From the NCBI RefSeq assembly GCF_003369915.1, contig NW_022881614.1, positions 21,430,336 to 21,494,335 of the forward strand: 64,000 bases of DNA. The letters are read 5' to 3'. Position numbers and translations under genes: made by a program. Below, piece after piece: positions 34,707 through 46,047 of this stretch. Under the pieces are notes generated by a model, which saw nothing but the letters and a program-made list of their open reading frames with translations, was not told the origin of the DNA and did no database searches. The first letter of the stretch is position 1. Every line of letters starts with the position of its first letter. This stretch comes from Drosophila miranda (taxonomy: Eukaryota; Arthropoda; Insecta; Diptera; Drosophilidae).

Positions 34707-35630
34707 AAGGGGAACGTTGTGAGTTGCTGCGGACACCGCAACTCTACAGTTATACCCGATACTAAGTCAGTATGGCTCTCCTCCGGCAGACGCCGCTAAT
34801 ATTAAACGAAACGACAAAGAGTGCGTGCGAGAGAGACAGAAAATCAGTCTGAGCGTGACTTCGGGCGCTGCGTAGCCACTGAAAATTGATTTGTTCCTTT
34901 TGGCTATACAAATTATCTGATCTTATCTAGATTCAGCAGTCTGATAGATATCGTCGTTATCTATGATTCTGCGTTTTTAGTTTTCTCGAATCTTCAATAT
35001 TGTGGATGCAACAGATTTTCGTCCTTTGTGGGGGCGGAAGGGGGTGGGGCAAAATTCTGAGATATAGGTTTTATAGTGAGATCTAACAGGAGTGCGGATA
35101 CCAAATTTGGTTACTCTAGCCTTAATAGTCTCTGAGATTTGTGAATATCCCCAGATTTTCATCCTTTGCGGTGGCGAAAGGGGGTGTGGCGAAATTTGGA
35201 CACGAAACGGTCAAGGTCCGATATCACAGGAGTGTGGATACCAAATTTGGATGCTTTGGCTCTTATAGGTTCTGAGATCCTTGAACTCATATTTTGCAAT
35301 TGGCAAAACCGACCATGAAACCTGTGTGTTAGAGAGAGACAGAGCGAGAAAGAATGAAATTGTTTTCTTGATTCTGGCTATAATAATTAAACGATCTGGT
35401 TGAGATTTTACACTCTAGAACATATAGTCATCTTCTACGATTCTGCGTTTTTTGTTTTATCGTATCTTTAAAAATGTGGATGCCACAGATTTTCGTCTTT
35501 TGTGGGGGCGGAGGTGGGCGGGGCGAAGTTTTGAAATATTTTTGTAGCAGTGACATATCACAGAAGTCTGGATCCAAAACATCGTTGCTCTAGCTCTTAT
35601 AGTCTTTGAGCACTAGGCGCTGAAGGGGAC
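34707..35630 (-). mobile_element. DINE-1/ISY-like element, minus orientation, truncated
   Basis: Reverse complement of the 3' and middle parts of the full element, starting AAGGGGAACGTTGTGAGT and ending in the middle at CGCTGAAGGGGAC, the tandem joint. It contains two GA-rich tracts, GTGCGAGAGAGACAGAAA near 34822 and TTAGAGAGAGACAGAGCGAG near 35329. Confidence 0.78.
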
Positions 35631-36070
35631 TCCGCAGCAACTCACAACGTTCCCCCTCGTTTTTTTTGGCAAGCACAGACATAAGCTCTGCCAATCGCAT
35701 ATGGTGCTCAGGCACATACACGGGCACACTAGGCTGCGCTCCGTATTAAGTTATCGATTCGCTTTTTGCCAGAGCCGGAATCGGTTTGTGGCTGGGGGGC
35801 TGGGTACCGGCCAACCAGCAGCAGAATTCAATCATAAAAGTTCAGTAATCCGCTTTGCCTCGATTGCATTTCAATTTGCGCAACATTTCTGTGCAAAAAC
35901 TTAATTTTCCACCAATTAGTTTTTCGGGGTACATGAGTTTGCATGGAAATTGGTAATTGATGGCGGCAAGTGTGTGTGTACCCCGAGATTCCAAGCTTTA
36001 GGGGCTTCGAAAAGAGTTGAAAAGTGTGCCCAGAGTGCTAGGGATTCTATAGTTGGGTTGTTCTTAATTT

Positions 36071-36703
36071 ACCCGATACTCAAAATGAGTATTGGGGTAT
36101 ATTAGATTTGTGGTAAAAGTGGATGTGTGTAACGTGCAGAAGGAATCGTTTCCGACCCCATAAAGTATATATATTCTGGATAAGCATCAATAGCCGAGTC
36201 GATTGAGCCCTGTCTGTCTGTCCGTCCGCCCGTCTGTCCGTCTGTCCGTCCCCTTCAGCGCCTAGTGCTCAAAGACTATAAGAGCTATAGCAACGATGTT
36301 TTGGATCCAGACATCTGTGATATGTCACTTCTACAAAAATATTTCAAAACTTTGCCCCACCCCCTTCCGCCCACACAAAGAACGAAAATCTGTTGCATCC
36401 ACAATATTGCACATTCGAGAAAACTAAAAACGCAGAATCATAGATAATGACCATATCTATCAGATTGCTGAATCTGGATCAGATCAGATCATTTTTATAG
36501 CCAATAGGAACAAATCAATTTGCAGTGGCTACGCAGCGCCCGACGTCACGCTCAGACTGATTTTCTGTCTCTCTCGCACGCACTCTTTGTCGTGTCGTTT
36601 AATATTAGCGGCGTCTGCCGGAGGAGAGCCATACTGACTTAGTATCGGGTATAACCGTAGAGTTGCGGTGTCCGCAGCAACTCACAACGTTCCCCCTCGT
36701 TTT
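36071..36703 (+). mobile_element. DINE-1/ISY-like element, internally deleted (second tandem copy)
   Basis: Counterpart of 31177-31809 with the same internal deletion and both element ends. Confidence 0.8.
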
Positions 36704-38348
36704 GTATAGAATATACCGAGCGACTAGTTCCCATTGACCTTCATGTGCCCGCTAACGGCCTTAGCTGTTATGTTAATGGCCAGGCGGCATCATGTGGCGC
36801 TCAAAAAGTCATTGAGCATATTTATTGATCCCCCGGCGCACCGATACACAGACACCTGAAAAGAAACGAAGCGGAATGGCCGCCAAATGGAGCTCTGATA
36901 ATGCTAATTTTATTCAAAGGTTATGCCATTACAATCGGCGACCACGACCACGGCTACGACCAGCTGAGGGCCCCCCAACGAGTCGGAGACGGGGGAGGGT
37001 TGACTTGCATCGAAGAGAAACCTCGCCATGCAGCATTTATTGCCAGCGAAGCGTATTTGGCACATTTGATGCGGCGCATAATGGGGAACGCCATTAAATG
37101 TCCATTGACATGGCGGTGCAGGGCCAGGAGCCAGCACAGTGGTTTGAAATTGCCTTCAAGCTGCCCTCTAGAGGTTAGCATAGACCCTGGGCCAAGGCTC
37201 CGCAGTGATTCCACTGTGTCGTGTGGCTCTGCCAATGGCGCATCGCAAATCGAATGCGAAACGAGCGTAAATCGTGACCAGCCAGGATCTGCTTAGTTTT
37301 CTTATTAGCTGCGATTACATTTTATGTTTCTTATTGGGTCAACATGGCGTATGCCACTTCGCCTCTCCTACGCACTCCCCTCCCAGCCACGCAGACACAG
37401 GGCGAATACGTTATATACAGTTTGTATGCTTAACCAGAGTCGCAGCTGTTGTTCTTGCTTCTGCAGTGGCTGTTAGTATTTGGTTGTTGGTTTTGTACTT
37501 TGCTTTTAGCGGTTTTCTGACACCCCTTACATGGCAAGTGTATTCGCTTCAAAGTTGGGTAGGGAGCTGCTTGTGGGGGACTGTAAATGGTTTGGCAACT
37601 CCCAAATATACCTTTTCGACTCAGTCCTCAGGCAGAGGGCATCTTCTAGTCGCCATTGCCCGTCTTTGCCGTTTCCAGCTTGTTTTTCCCATCTTCCTTT
37701 TTTCGACTTCTGTACGTGGCCAAGTTGCAAAATGTCGAAAGTCGTCGTCGCATCAAATATGTTGAAAAGCAATTGGCAGGCGTCGCTACCTACCCCTGTC
37801 CGATCGTGTCCGCCCGTGTCCGCTCCGTCTGACCGTCCGGCTGGGTTCTGCCAGCAGCTGAAGCTTCTTGTCTACTAATGCGCTGCTCTTGGAATTTCTT
37901 CATTGAGTACGTGCATTACATATCAAATCACAAGGAAGAATTCCATCTCAAAGCTCGTCGAAAATTAAATGCATTTTCCGTTGCATACTTGCAGGCGCGC
38001 GCGTTCAAGTGTGCAGCAATTTATTGGTAGCTTCCGCCGCATCCCGCCCATAGATTGCCACCATGCTGTTGATCGTTGAAGTTTTAATTGCTCGCTTCAT
38101 TTGCGGTGCCAATACAAGCAGTTCAATGCACGGGCTGTGCAGGGGCTGTGCTGCAACGCTCCATGATTGTGGAAATCAATTTCCTGAAGCAGCAACCAAC
38201 CGCAATCGGCAGACAAAACAAAGAGACATTCAGCTGCAGCAATGCATATCAATTGCCGCTGACAATTTCAAATAGAAAACGTCTCAGCATGCCAGTACAA
38301 CTCTGAATGAATAACAACAACAGAAACAGCAGCAGCAGGGCCAACCAC
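36704..38348. other. Non-coding DNA in second tandem copy
   Basis: Counterpart of 31810-33453; no gene recognised. Confidence 0.5.
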
Positions 38349-38938
38349 TTTTTTTTTATTTATTTTTTTTTTTTTTTTTTTTTTTTTTTATTAATCTTTG
38401 AATCCGTACATTGCATATAACGTATCTTAACATCACTGGTAAATAATATTGGGGTAGCCAAACCTAATGCTAAATGCGAGAGGACTTACAAAAAATATAA
38501 TATTATAATATTGTGAGGGAAACTTAGAGTTGGCCAATAGTTTTGGCAAAACCCAATCTCTTCAACCGCCTCAAAGGCCTGGCAGGTAGTAATCGTCTGG
38601 CGAGCATACTATGGTGTCTAATTAGCCTGTCACTGTATCTGCTGGTGTGCCTTCCAATCTGCTCCTCTACTGTATGAAGATTCAAATCCCGATGTAGGGT
38701 GGAGCCGCGCACGTACCAAGGGCAGTTCGTTATTTGCCTCATGGCGCGATTCTGCAAGACCTGTATCCGTTTATAGTTCGATTTGGCAGCTATACCCCAA
38801 ATCTGCACACCGTAGAGCCAGATCGGGGCTACACAGTGTACATAAACTGCTCTTTTGGCTCTCAGTGACATGGTGCTTCTTCTGTTAATCAGCCCCCGCA
38901 ATTGCTGCATTCTTTGCCCACATTTACGAGCCGTAGCT
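38349..38938 (-). mobile_element. Jockey-type LINE, 5'-truncated, minus strand (second copy)
   Basis: Counterpart of 33454-34043 with a longer poly(A) tail. The RT fragment frame lies at 38524-38910 and extends to the DINE junction. Confidence 0.85.
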
Positions 38939-38943
38939 TTGAA

Positions 38944-39417
38944 GTACTCAAAATGAGTATTGGGGTATATTAGATTTGTGGTAAAAGTCGATGTGTGTAA
39001 CGTCCAGAAGGAATCGTTTTCGACCCCATAAAGTATATATATTCTTGATCAGCATCAATAGCCGAGTCGATTGAGCCATGTCTGTCTGTCCGTCTGTCCG
39101 TCTGTCCGTCCGTCCGTCCGTCCGTCCGTCTGTCCGTCCCCTTCAGCGCCTAGTGCTCAAAGACTATAAGAGCTAGAGCAACGATGTTTTGGATCCAGAC
39201 TTCTGTGATATGTCACTGCTACAAAAATATTTCAAAACTTCGCCCCGCCCACCTCCGCCCCCACAAAGGACGAAAATCTGTTGCATCCACAATATTGCAC
39301 ATTCGAGAAAACTAAAAACGCAGAATCATAGATAATGACTATATCTATCAGATTGCTGAATCTGGATCAGATCGGAACATTTTTGTAGCCAAAAGCAAGA
39401 AATCAATTTGCAGTGGC
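38944..39417 (+). mobile_element. DINE-1/ISY-like 5' part, plus orientation (second copy)
   Basis: Counterpart of 34044-34512, with more GTCC units in the minisatellite. Confidence 0.78.
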
Positions 39418-39611
39418 CACGTAGAAGCAATTAATTAGAAAAAAAAGGGAAATAGAGTCCCTGGTGCAGGTGGCTCCTCTGTTGGCATAACCTCCATTCT
39501 CGTGCCCAGTCCCATGGCCGGGGCCTCCTCTCCTGCCATTACCATACCAGGTGCATGGCTCAAAGTCGGGCTGTGTCGTCTTTGAGCTGCTCTGTCTGCC
39601 CAAGAACAAAC
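39418..39611. repeat. Recurring ~195-bp segment, copy 2
   Basis: Nearly identical to 34513-34706 and in the same setting between opposed DINE arms. Confidence 0.65.
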
Positions 39612-41036
39612 AAGGGGGAACGTTGTGAGTTGCTGCGGACACCGCAACTCTACAGTTATACCCGATACTAAGTCAGTATGGCTCTCCTCCGGCAGACGCC
39701 GCTAATATTAAACGAAACGACAAAGAGTGCGTGCGAGAGAGACAGAAAATCAGTCTGAGCGTGACTTCGGGCGCTGCGTAGCCACTGAAAATTGATTTGT
39801 TCCTTTTGGCTATACAAATTATCTGATCTGATCTAGATTCAGCAGTCTGATAGATATCGTCGTTATCTATGATTCTGCGTTTTTAGTTTTCTCGAATCTT
39901 CAATATTGTGGATGCAACAGATTTTCGTCCTTTGTGGGGGCGGAAGGGGGTGGGGCAAAATTCTGAGATATAGGTTTTATAGTGAGATCTAACAGGAGTG
40001 CGGATACCAAATTTGGTTACTCTAGCCTTAATAGTCTCTGAGATTTGTGAATATCCCCAGATTTTCATCCTTTGCGGTGGCGAAAGGGGGTGTGGCGAAA
40101 TTTGGACACGAAACGGTCAAGGTCCGATATCACAGGAGTGTGGATACCAAATTTGGTTGCTCTGGCTCTTATAGGTTCTGAGATCCTTGAACTCATATTT
40201 TGCAATTGGCAAAACCGACCATGAAACCTGTGTGTTAGAGAGAGACAGAGCGAGAAAGAATGAAATTGTTTTCTTGATTCTGGCTATAATAATTAAACGA
40301 TCTGGTTGAGATTTTACACTCTAGAACACATAGTCATCTTCTACGATTCTGCGTTTTTGGTTTTATCGTATCTTTAAAAATGTGGATGCCACAGATTTTC
40401 GTCCTTTGTGGGGGCGGAGGTGGGCGGGGTGAAGTTTTGAAATATTTTTGTAGCAGTGACATATCACAGAAGTCTGGATCCAAAACATCGTTGCTCTAGC
40501 TCTTATAGTCTTTGAGCACTAGGCGCTGAAGGGGACGGACAGACGGACGGACGGACAGACGGACAGACAGACATGGCTCAATCGACTCGGCTATTGATGC
40601 TGATCAAGAATATATATACTTTATGGGGTCGAAAACGATTCCTTCTGGACGTTACACACATCGACTTTTACCACAAATCTAATATACCCCAATACTCATT
40701 TTGAGTATCGGAATTTTTTCCCGAATCTGCAATATTGTGGATGCAACAGATTTTCGTCCTTTGTGGGGGCGGAAGGGGGTGGGGCGAAATTCTGAGATAT
40801 AAGTTTTATAGTGAGATCTAACAGGAGTGCGGATACCAAATTTGGTTACTCTAGCCTTAATAGTCTCTGAGATTTGTGGATGCCCCAGATTTTCGTCCTT
40901 TGAGGGGCGGAAGGGGGTGTGGCAAAGTTTTGAAATATTTTTGTAGCAGTGACATATCACAGAAGTCTGGATGCAAAACATCGTTGCTCTAGCTCTTATA
41001 GTCTTTGAGCACTAGGCGCTGAAGGGGACGGACAGA
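39612..41036 (-). mobile_element. DINE-1/ISY-like elements, minus orientation, one complete plus one partial
   Basis: A reversed element runs from AAGGGGGAACGTTGTGAG through the minisatellite (40535-40575) to the element start (ATACTCATTTTGAGTATCGG at about 40690-40709). A second, shortened reversed copy follows (about 40715-41036), lacking the GA-rich middle and ending in the minisatellite. Confidence 0.75.
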
Positions 41037-41974
41037 CAGATACTCAAAATGAGTATTGGGGTATATTAGATTTGTGGTAAAATTGGATGTGTGTAACGTC
41101 CAGAAGGAATCGTTTCCGACCCCATAAAGTATATATATTCTTGATCAGCATCAATAGCCGAGTCGATTGAGCCCTGTCTGTCTGTCCGTCTGTCCGTCCG
41201 TTCGTCCGTCCGTCCGTCCGTCCCCTTCAGCGCCTAGTGCTCAAAGACTATAAGAGCTAGAGCAACGATGTTTTGGATCCAGACATCTGTGATATGTCAC
41301 TGCTACAAAAATATTTCAAAACTTTGCCCCGCCCACTTCCGCCCCACAAAGAACGAAAATCTGTGGCATCCACATTTTTAAAGATACGATAAAACCAAAA
41401 ACGCAGAATCGTAGAGGATAACTATATGTTCTAGAGTGTAAAATCTCAACCAGATCGTATAATTATTATAGCCAGAATCAAGAAAACAATTTCATTCTTT
41501 CTCGCTCTGTCTCTCTCTAACACACAGGTTTCATGGTCGGCTTTGCCAATTGCAAAATATGAGTTCAAGGATCTCAGAACCTATAAGATCCAGAGCAACC
41601 AAATTTGGTATCCACACTCCTGTGATATCGGACCTTGACCGTTTCGTGTCCAAATTTCGCCACACCCCCTTTCGCCACCGCAAAGGATGAAAATCTGGGG
41701 ATATTCACAAATCTCAGAGACTATTAAGGCTAGAGTAACCAAATTTGGTATCCGCACTCCTGTTAGATCTCACTATAAAACCTATATCTCAGAATTTTGT
41801 CCCACCCCCTTCCGCCCCCACAAAGGACGAAAATCTGTTGCATCCACAATATTGCAGATTCGAGAAAACTAAAAACGCAGAATCATAGATAACGACGATA
41901 TCTATCAGACTGCTGAATCTGGATCAGATCGGATCATTTTTGTAGCCAAAAGCAAGAAATCAATTTGCAGTGGC
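41037..41974 (+). mobile_element. DINE-1/ISY-like element, plus orientation
   Basis: Begins ATACTCAAAATGAGTATTGG, runs through the minisatellite (41175-41222) and the GA/CT-rich middle, and stops at CAATTTGCAGTGGC before another copy of the recurring segment. Confidence 0.78.
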
Positions 41975-42170
41975 CACGTAGAAGCAATTAATTAGAAAAA
42001 AAAAGGGAAATAGAGTCCCTGGTGCAGGTGGCTCCTCTGTTGGCATAACCTCCATTCTCGTGCCCAGTCCCATGGCCGGGGCCTCCTCTCCTGCCATTAC
42101 CATACCAGGTGCATGGCTCAAAGTCGGGCTGTGTCGTCTTTGAGCTGCTCTGTCTGCCCAAGAACAAACA
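41975..42170. repeat. Recurring ~195-bp segment, copy 3
   Basis: Same sequence and orientation as 34513-34706, flanked left by a plus DINE and right by a minus DINE 3' end (42171-42335). Confidence 0.65.
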
Positions 42171-43227
42171 AGGGGGAACGTTGTGAGTTGCTGCGGACAC
42201 CGCAACTCTACAGTTATACCCGATACTAAGTCAGTATGGCTCTCCTCCGGCAGACGCCGCTAATATTAAACGAAACGACAAAGAGTGCGTGCGAGAGAGA
42301 CAGAAAATCAGTCTGAGCGTGACTTCGGGCGCTGCGACTTTGAGCCATGCACCTGGTATGGTAATGGCAGGAGAGGAGGCCCCGGCCGTGGGACTGGGCA
42401 CGAGAATGGAGGTTATGCCAACAGAGGAGCCACCTGCACCAGGGACTCTATTTCCCTTTTTTTTCTAATTAATTGCTTCTACGTGGCCACTGCAAATTGA
42501 TTTCTTGCTTTGATAGATATAGTCATTATCTATGATTCTGCGTTTTTAGTTTTCTCGAATGTGCAATATTGTGGATGCAACAGATTTTCGTCCTTTGTGG
42601 GGGCGGAGGTGGGCGGGGCGAAGTTTTGAAATATTTTTGTAGCAGTGACATATCACAGAAGTCTGGATCCAAAACATCGTTGCTCTAGCTCTTATAGTCT
42701 TTGAGCACTAGGCGCTGAAGGGGACGGACAGACGGACGGACGGACAGACGGACAGACAGACATGGCTCAATGGACTCGGCTATTGATGCTGATCAAGAAT
42801 ATATATACTTTATGGGTCGAAAACGATTCCTTCTGGACGTTACACACATCGACTTTTACCACAAATCTAATATACCCCAATACTCATTTTGAGTATCGGA
42901 ATTTTTTCCCGAATCTGCAATATTGTGGATGCAACAGATTTTCGTCCTTTGTGGGGCGGAAGGGGGTGGGGCGAAATTCTGAGATATAAGTTTTATAGTG
43001 AGATCTAACAGGAGTGCGGATACCAAATTTGGTTACTCTAGCCTTAATAGTCTCTGAGATTTGTGGATGCCCCAGATTTTCGTCCTTTGAGGGGGCGGAA
43101 GGGGTGTGGCGAAGTTTTGAAATATTTTTGTAGCAGTGACATATCACAGAAGTCTGGATGCAAAACATCGTTGCTCTAGCTCTTATAGTCTTTGAGCACT
43201 AGGCGCTGAAGGGGACGGACAGACAGA
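42171..43227 (-). mobile_element. DINE-1/ISY-like minus-oriented pieces around a reversed recurring segment
   Basis: Holds a DINE 3' end (42171-42335), the recurring segment in opposite orientation (42336-42486), then the remainder of a reversed DINE to about 42898 and a shortened reversed copy to 43227. The order 42725-44337 repeats that of 40536-42170 with a shift of about 2.19 kb, a local tandem duplication. Confidence 0.72.
42336..42486. repeat. Recurring ~195-bp segment, copy 4, reversed and truncated
   Basis: Reverse complement of the segment, lacking about 40 bases next to the splice-acceptor-like end. Confidence 0.65.
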
Positions 43228-44146
43228 TACTCAAAATGAGTATTGGGGTATATTAGATTTGTGGTAAAAGTGGATGTGTGTAACGTCCAGAAGGAATCGT
43301 TTCCGACCCCATAAAGTATATATATTCTTGATCAGCATCAATAGCCGAGTCGATTGAGCCCTGTCTGTCTGTCCGTCTGTCCGTCCGTTCGTCCGTCCGT
43401 CCGTCCGTCCCCTTCAGCGCCTAGTGCTCAAAGACTATAAGAGCTAGAGCAACGATGTTTTGGATCCAGACATCTGTGATATGTCACTGCTACAAAAATA
43501 TTTCAAAACTTTCCCCCGCCCACTTCCGCCCCCACAAAGAACGAAAATCTTTGGCATCCACATTTTTAAAGATACGATAAAACCAAAAACGCAGAATCGT
43601 AGAGGATGACTATATGTTCTAGAGTGTAAAATCTCAACCAGATCGTTTAATTATTATAGCCAGAATCAAGAAAACAATTTCATTCTTTCTCGCTCTGTCT
43701 CTCTCTAACACACAGGTTTCATGGTCGGCTTTGCCAATTGCAAAATATGAGTTCAAGGATCTCAGAACCTATAAGATCCAGAGCAACCAAATTTGGTATC
43801 CACACTCCTGTGATATCGGACCTTGACCGTTTCGTGTCCAAATTTCGCCACACCCCCTTTCGCCACCGCAAAGGATGAAAATCTGGGGATATTCACAAAT
43901 CTCAGAGACTATTAAGGCTAGAGTAACCAAATTTGGTATCCGCACTCCTGTTAGATCTCACTATAAAACCTATATCTCAGAATTTTGCCCCACCCCCTTC
44001 CGCCCCCACAAAGGACGAAAATCTGTTGCATCCACAATATTGCAGATTCGAGAAAACTAAAAACGCAGAATCATAGATAACGACGATATCTATCAGACTG
44101 CTGAATCTGGATCAGATCGGATCATTTTTGTAGCCAAAAGCAAGAA
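43228..44146 (+). mobile_element. DINE-1/ISY-like element, plus orientation
   Basis: Counterpart of 41037-41974 in the 2.19-kb local duplication. It ends slightly earlier (AGCAAGAATTAG), so its junction with the recurring segment is rearranged. Confidence 0.78.
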
Positions 44147-44337
44147 TTAGAATTAATTAATTAGAAAAAAAAGGGAAATAGAGTCCCTGGTGCAGGTGGC
44201 TCCTCTGTTGGCATAACCTCCATTCTCGTGCCCAGTCCCATGGCCGGGCCTCCTCTCCTGCCATTACCATACCAGGTGCATGGCTCAAAGTCGGGCTGTG
44301 TCGTCTTTGAGCTGCTCTGTCTGCCCAAGAACAAACA
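44147..44337. repeat. Recurring ~195-bp segment, copy 5
   Basis: Same orientation as copies 1-3; one G is missing in the CCGGGGCC run relative to the others, which breaks one of its open frames. Confidence 0.65.
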
Positions 44338-45423
44338 AGGGGAACGTTGTGAGTTGCTGCGGACACCGCAACTCTACAGTTATACCCGATACTAAGTCAG
44401 TATGGCTCTCCTCCGGCAGACGCCGCTAATATTAAACGAAACGACAAAGAGTGCGTGCGAGAGAGACAGAAAATCAGTCTGAGCGTGACTTCGGGCGCTG
44501 CGTAGCCACTGAAAATTGATTTGTTCCTTTTGGCTATACAAATTATCTGATCTGATCCAGATTCAGCAGTCTGATAGATATCGTCGTTGTCTATGATTCT
44601 GCGTTTTTAGTTTTCTCGAATCTGCAATATTGTGGATGCAACAGATTTTCGTCCTTTGTGGGGGCGGAAGGGGTGGGGCAAAATTCTGAGATATAGGTTT
44701 TATAGTGAGATCTAACAGGAGTGCGGATACCAAATTTGGTTACTCTAGCCTTAATAGTCTCTGAGATTTGTGAATATCCCCAGATTTTCATCCTTTGCGG
44801 TGGCGAAAGGGGGTGTGGCGAAATTTGGACACGAAACGGTCAAGGTCCGATATCACAGGAGTGTGGATACCAAATTTGGTTGCTCTGGCTCTTATAGGTT
44901 CTGAGATCCTTGAACTCATATTTTGCAATTGGCAAAACCGACCATGAAACCTGTGCGTTAGAGAGAGACAGAGCGAGAAAGAATGAAATTGTTTTCTTGA
45001 TTCTGGCTCTAATAATTATACGATCTGAATGAGATTTTACACTCTAGAACATATAGTTATCCTCTACGATTCTGCGTTTTTGGTTTTATTGTATCTTTAA
45101 AAATGTGGATGCCACAGATTTTCGTCCTTTGTGGGGGCGGAGGTGGGCGGGGCGAAGTTTTGAAATATTTTTGTAGCAGTGACATATCACAGAAGTCTGG
45201 ATCCAAAACATCGTTGCTCTAGCTCTTATAGTCTTTGAGCACTAGGCGCTGAAGGGGACGGACAGACGGACGGACGGACAGACGGACAGACAGACATGGC
45301 TCAATCGACTCGGCTATTGATGCTGATCAAGAATATATATACTTTATGGGGTCGAAAACGATTCCTTCTGGACGTTACACACATCGACTTTTACCACAAA
45401 TCTAATATACCTCAATACTCATA
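44338..45423 (-). mobile_element. DINE-1/ISY-like element, minus orientation, near complete
   Basis: Runs from the reversed 3' end through the GA-rich tract, the GTCY minisatellite (45255-45296) and the reversed 5' start. Confidence 0.78.
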
Positions 45424-45997
45424 CTCGCAGCGCCCGAAGTCACGCTCAGACTGATTTTCTGTCTCTCTCGCACGCACTCTTTGTCGTTTCGTTTAATATT
45501 AGCGGCGTCTGCCGGAGGAGAGCCATACTGACTTAGTATCGGGTATAACTGTAGAGTTGCGGTGTCCGCAGCAACTCACAACGTTCCCCCTTGTTTGTTC
45601 TTGGGCAGACAGAGCAGCTCAAAGACGACACAGCCCGACTTTGAGCCATGCACCTGGTATGGTAATGGCAGGAGAGGAGGCCCCGGCCATGGGACTGGGC
45701 ACGAGAATGGAGGTTATGCCAACAGAGGAGCCACCTGCACCAGGGACTCTATTTCCCTTTTTTTTCTAATTAATTGCTTCTACGTGGCCACTGCAAATTG
45801 ATTTCTTGCTTTTGGCTACAAAAATGTTCCGATCTGATCCAGATTCAGCAATCTGATAGATATAGTCATTATCTATGATTCTGCGTTTTTAGTTTTCTCG
45901 AATGTGCAATATTGTGGAAGCAACAGACTTTCGTCCTTTGTGGGGGCGGAAGGGGGTGGGGCAAAGTTTTGAAATATTTTTGTAGCAGTGACATATC
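45424..45997. mobile_element. DINE fragments flanking a reversed recurring segment, cut by the gap
   Basis: A plus-oriented DINE 3' end (45424-45590), the reversed recurring segment (45591-45784) and a minus-oriented DINE piece that runs into the Ns. Confidence 0.7.
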
Positions 45998-46047
45998 NNN
46001 NNNNNNNNNNNNNNNNNNNNNNNNNNNNNNNNNNNNNNNNNNNNNNN
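45998..46047. other. Assembly gap (50 Ns)
   Basis: Fifty N characters. The left side is DINE sequence and the right side is LINE ORF1, so the gap hides the junction between spacer and minus-strand array; its true size is unknown. Confidence 0.99.

Larger units (their letters stand above)
30738..35630 (+). repeat. 4.9-kb tandem duplication, first copy
   Basis: From TCCGCAGCAACTC at 30738 the sequence is repeated almost base for base from 35631, a head-to-tail duplication with period about 4893. The copy joint at 35630/35631 fuses the inside of a reversed DINE (CGCTGAAGGGGAC) to the 3' end of a forward DINE, so it probably arose by recombination between DINE copies. Confidence 0.92.
35631..40535 (+). 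repeat. 4.9-kb tandem duplication, second copy
   Basis: Near-identical repeat of 30738-35630. Differences are single bases, the length of the T-run (38349-38389 against 33454-33489) and the number of GTCC units in the DINE minisatellite. Low divergence implies very recent duplication or gene conversion. Confidence 0.92.
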
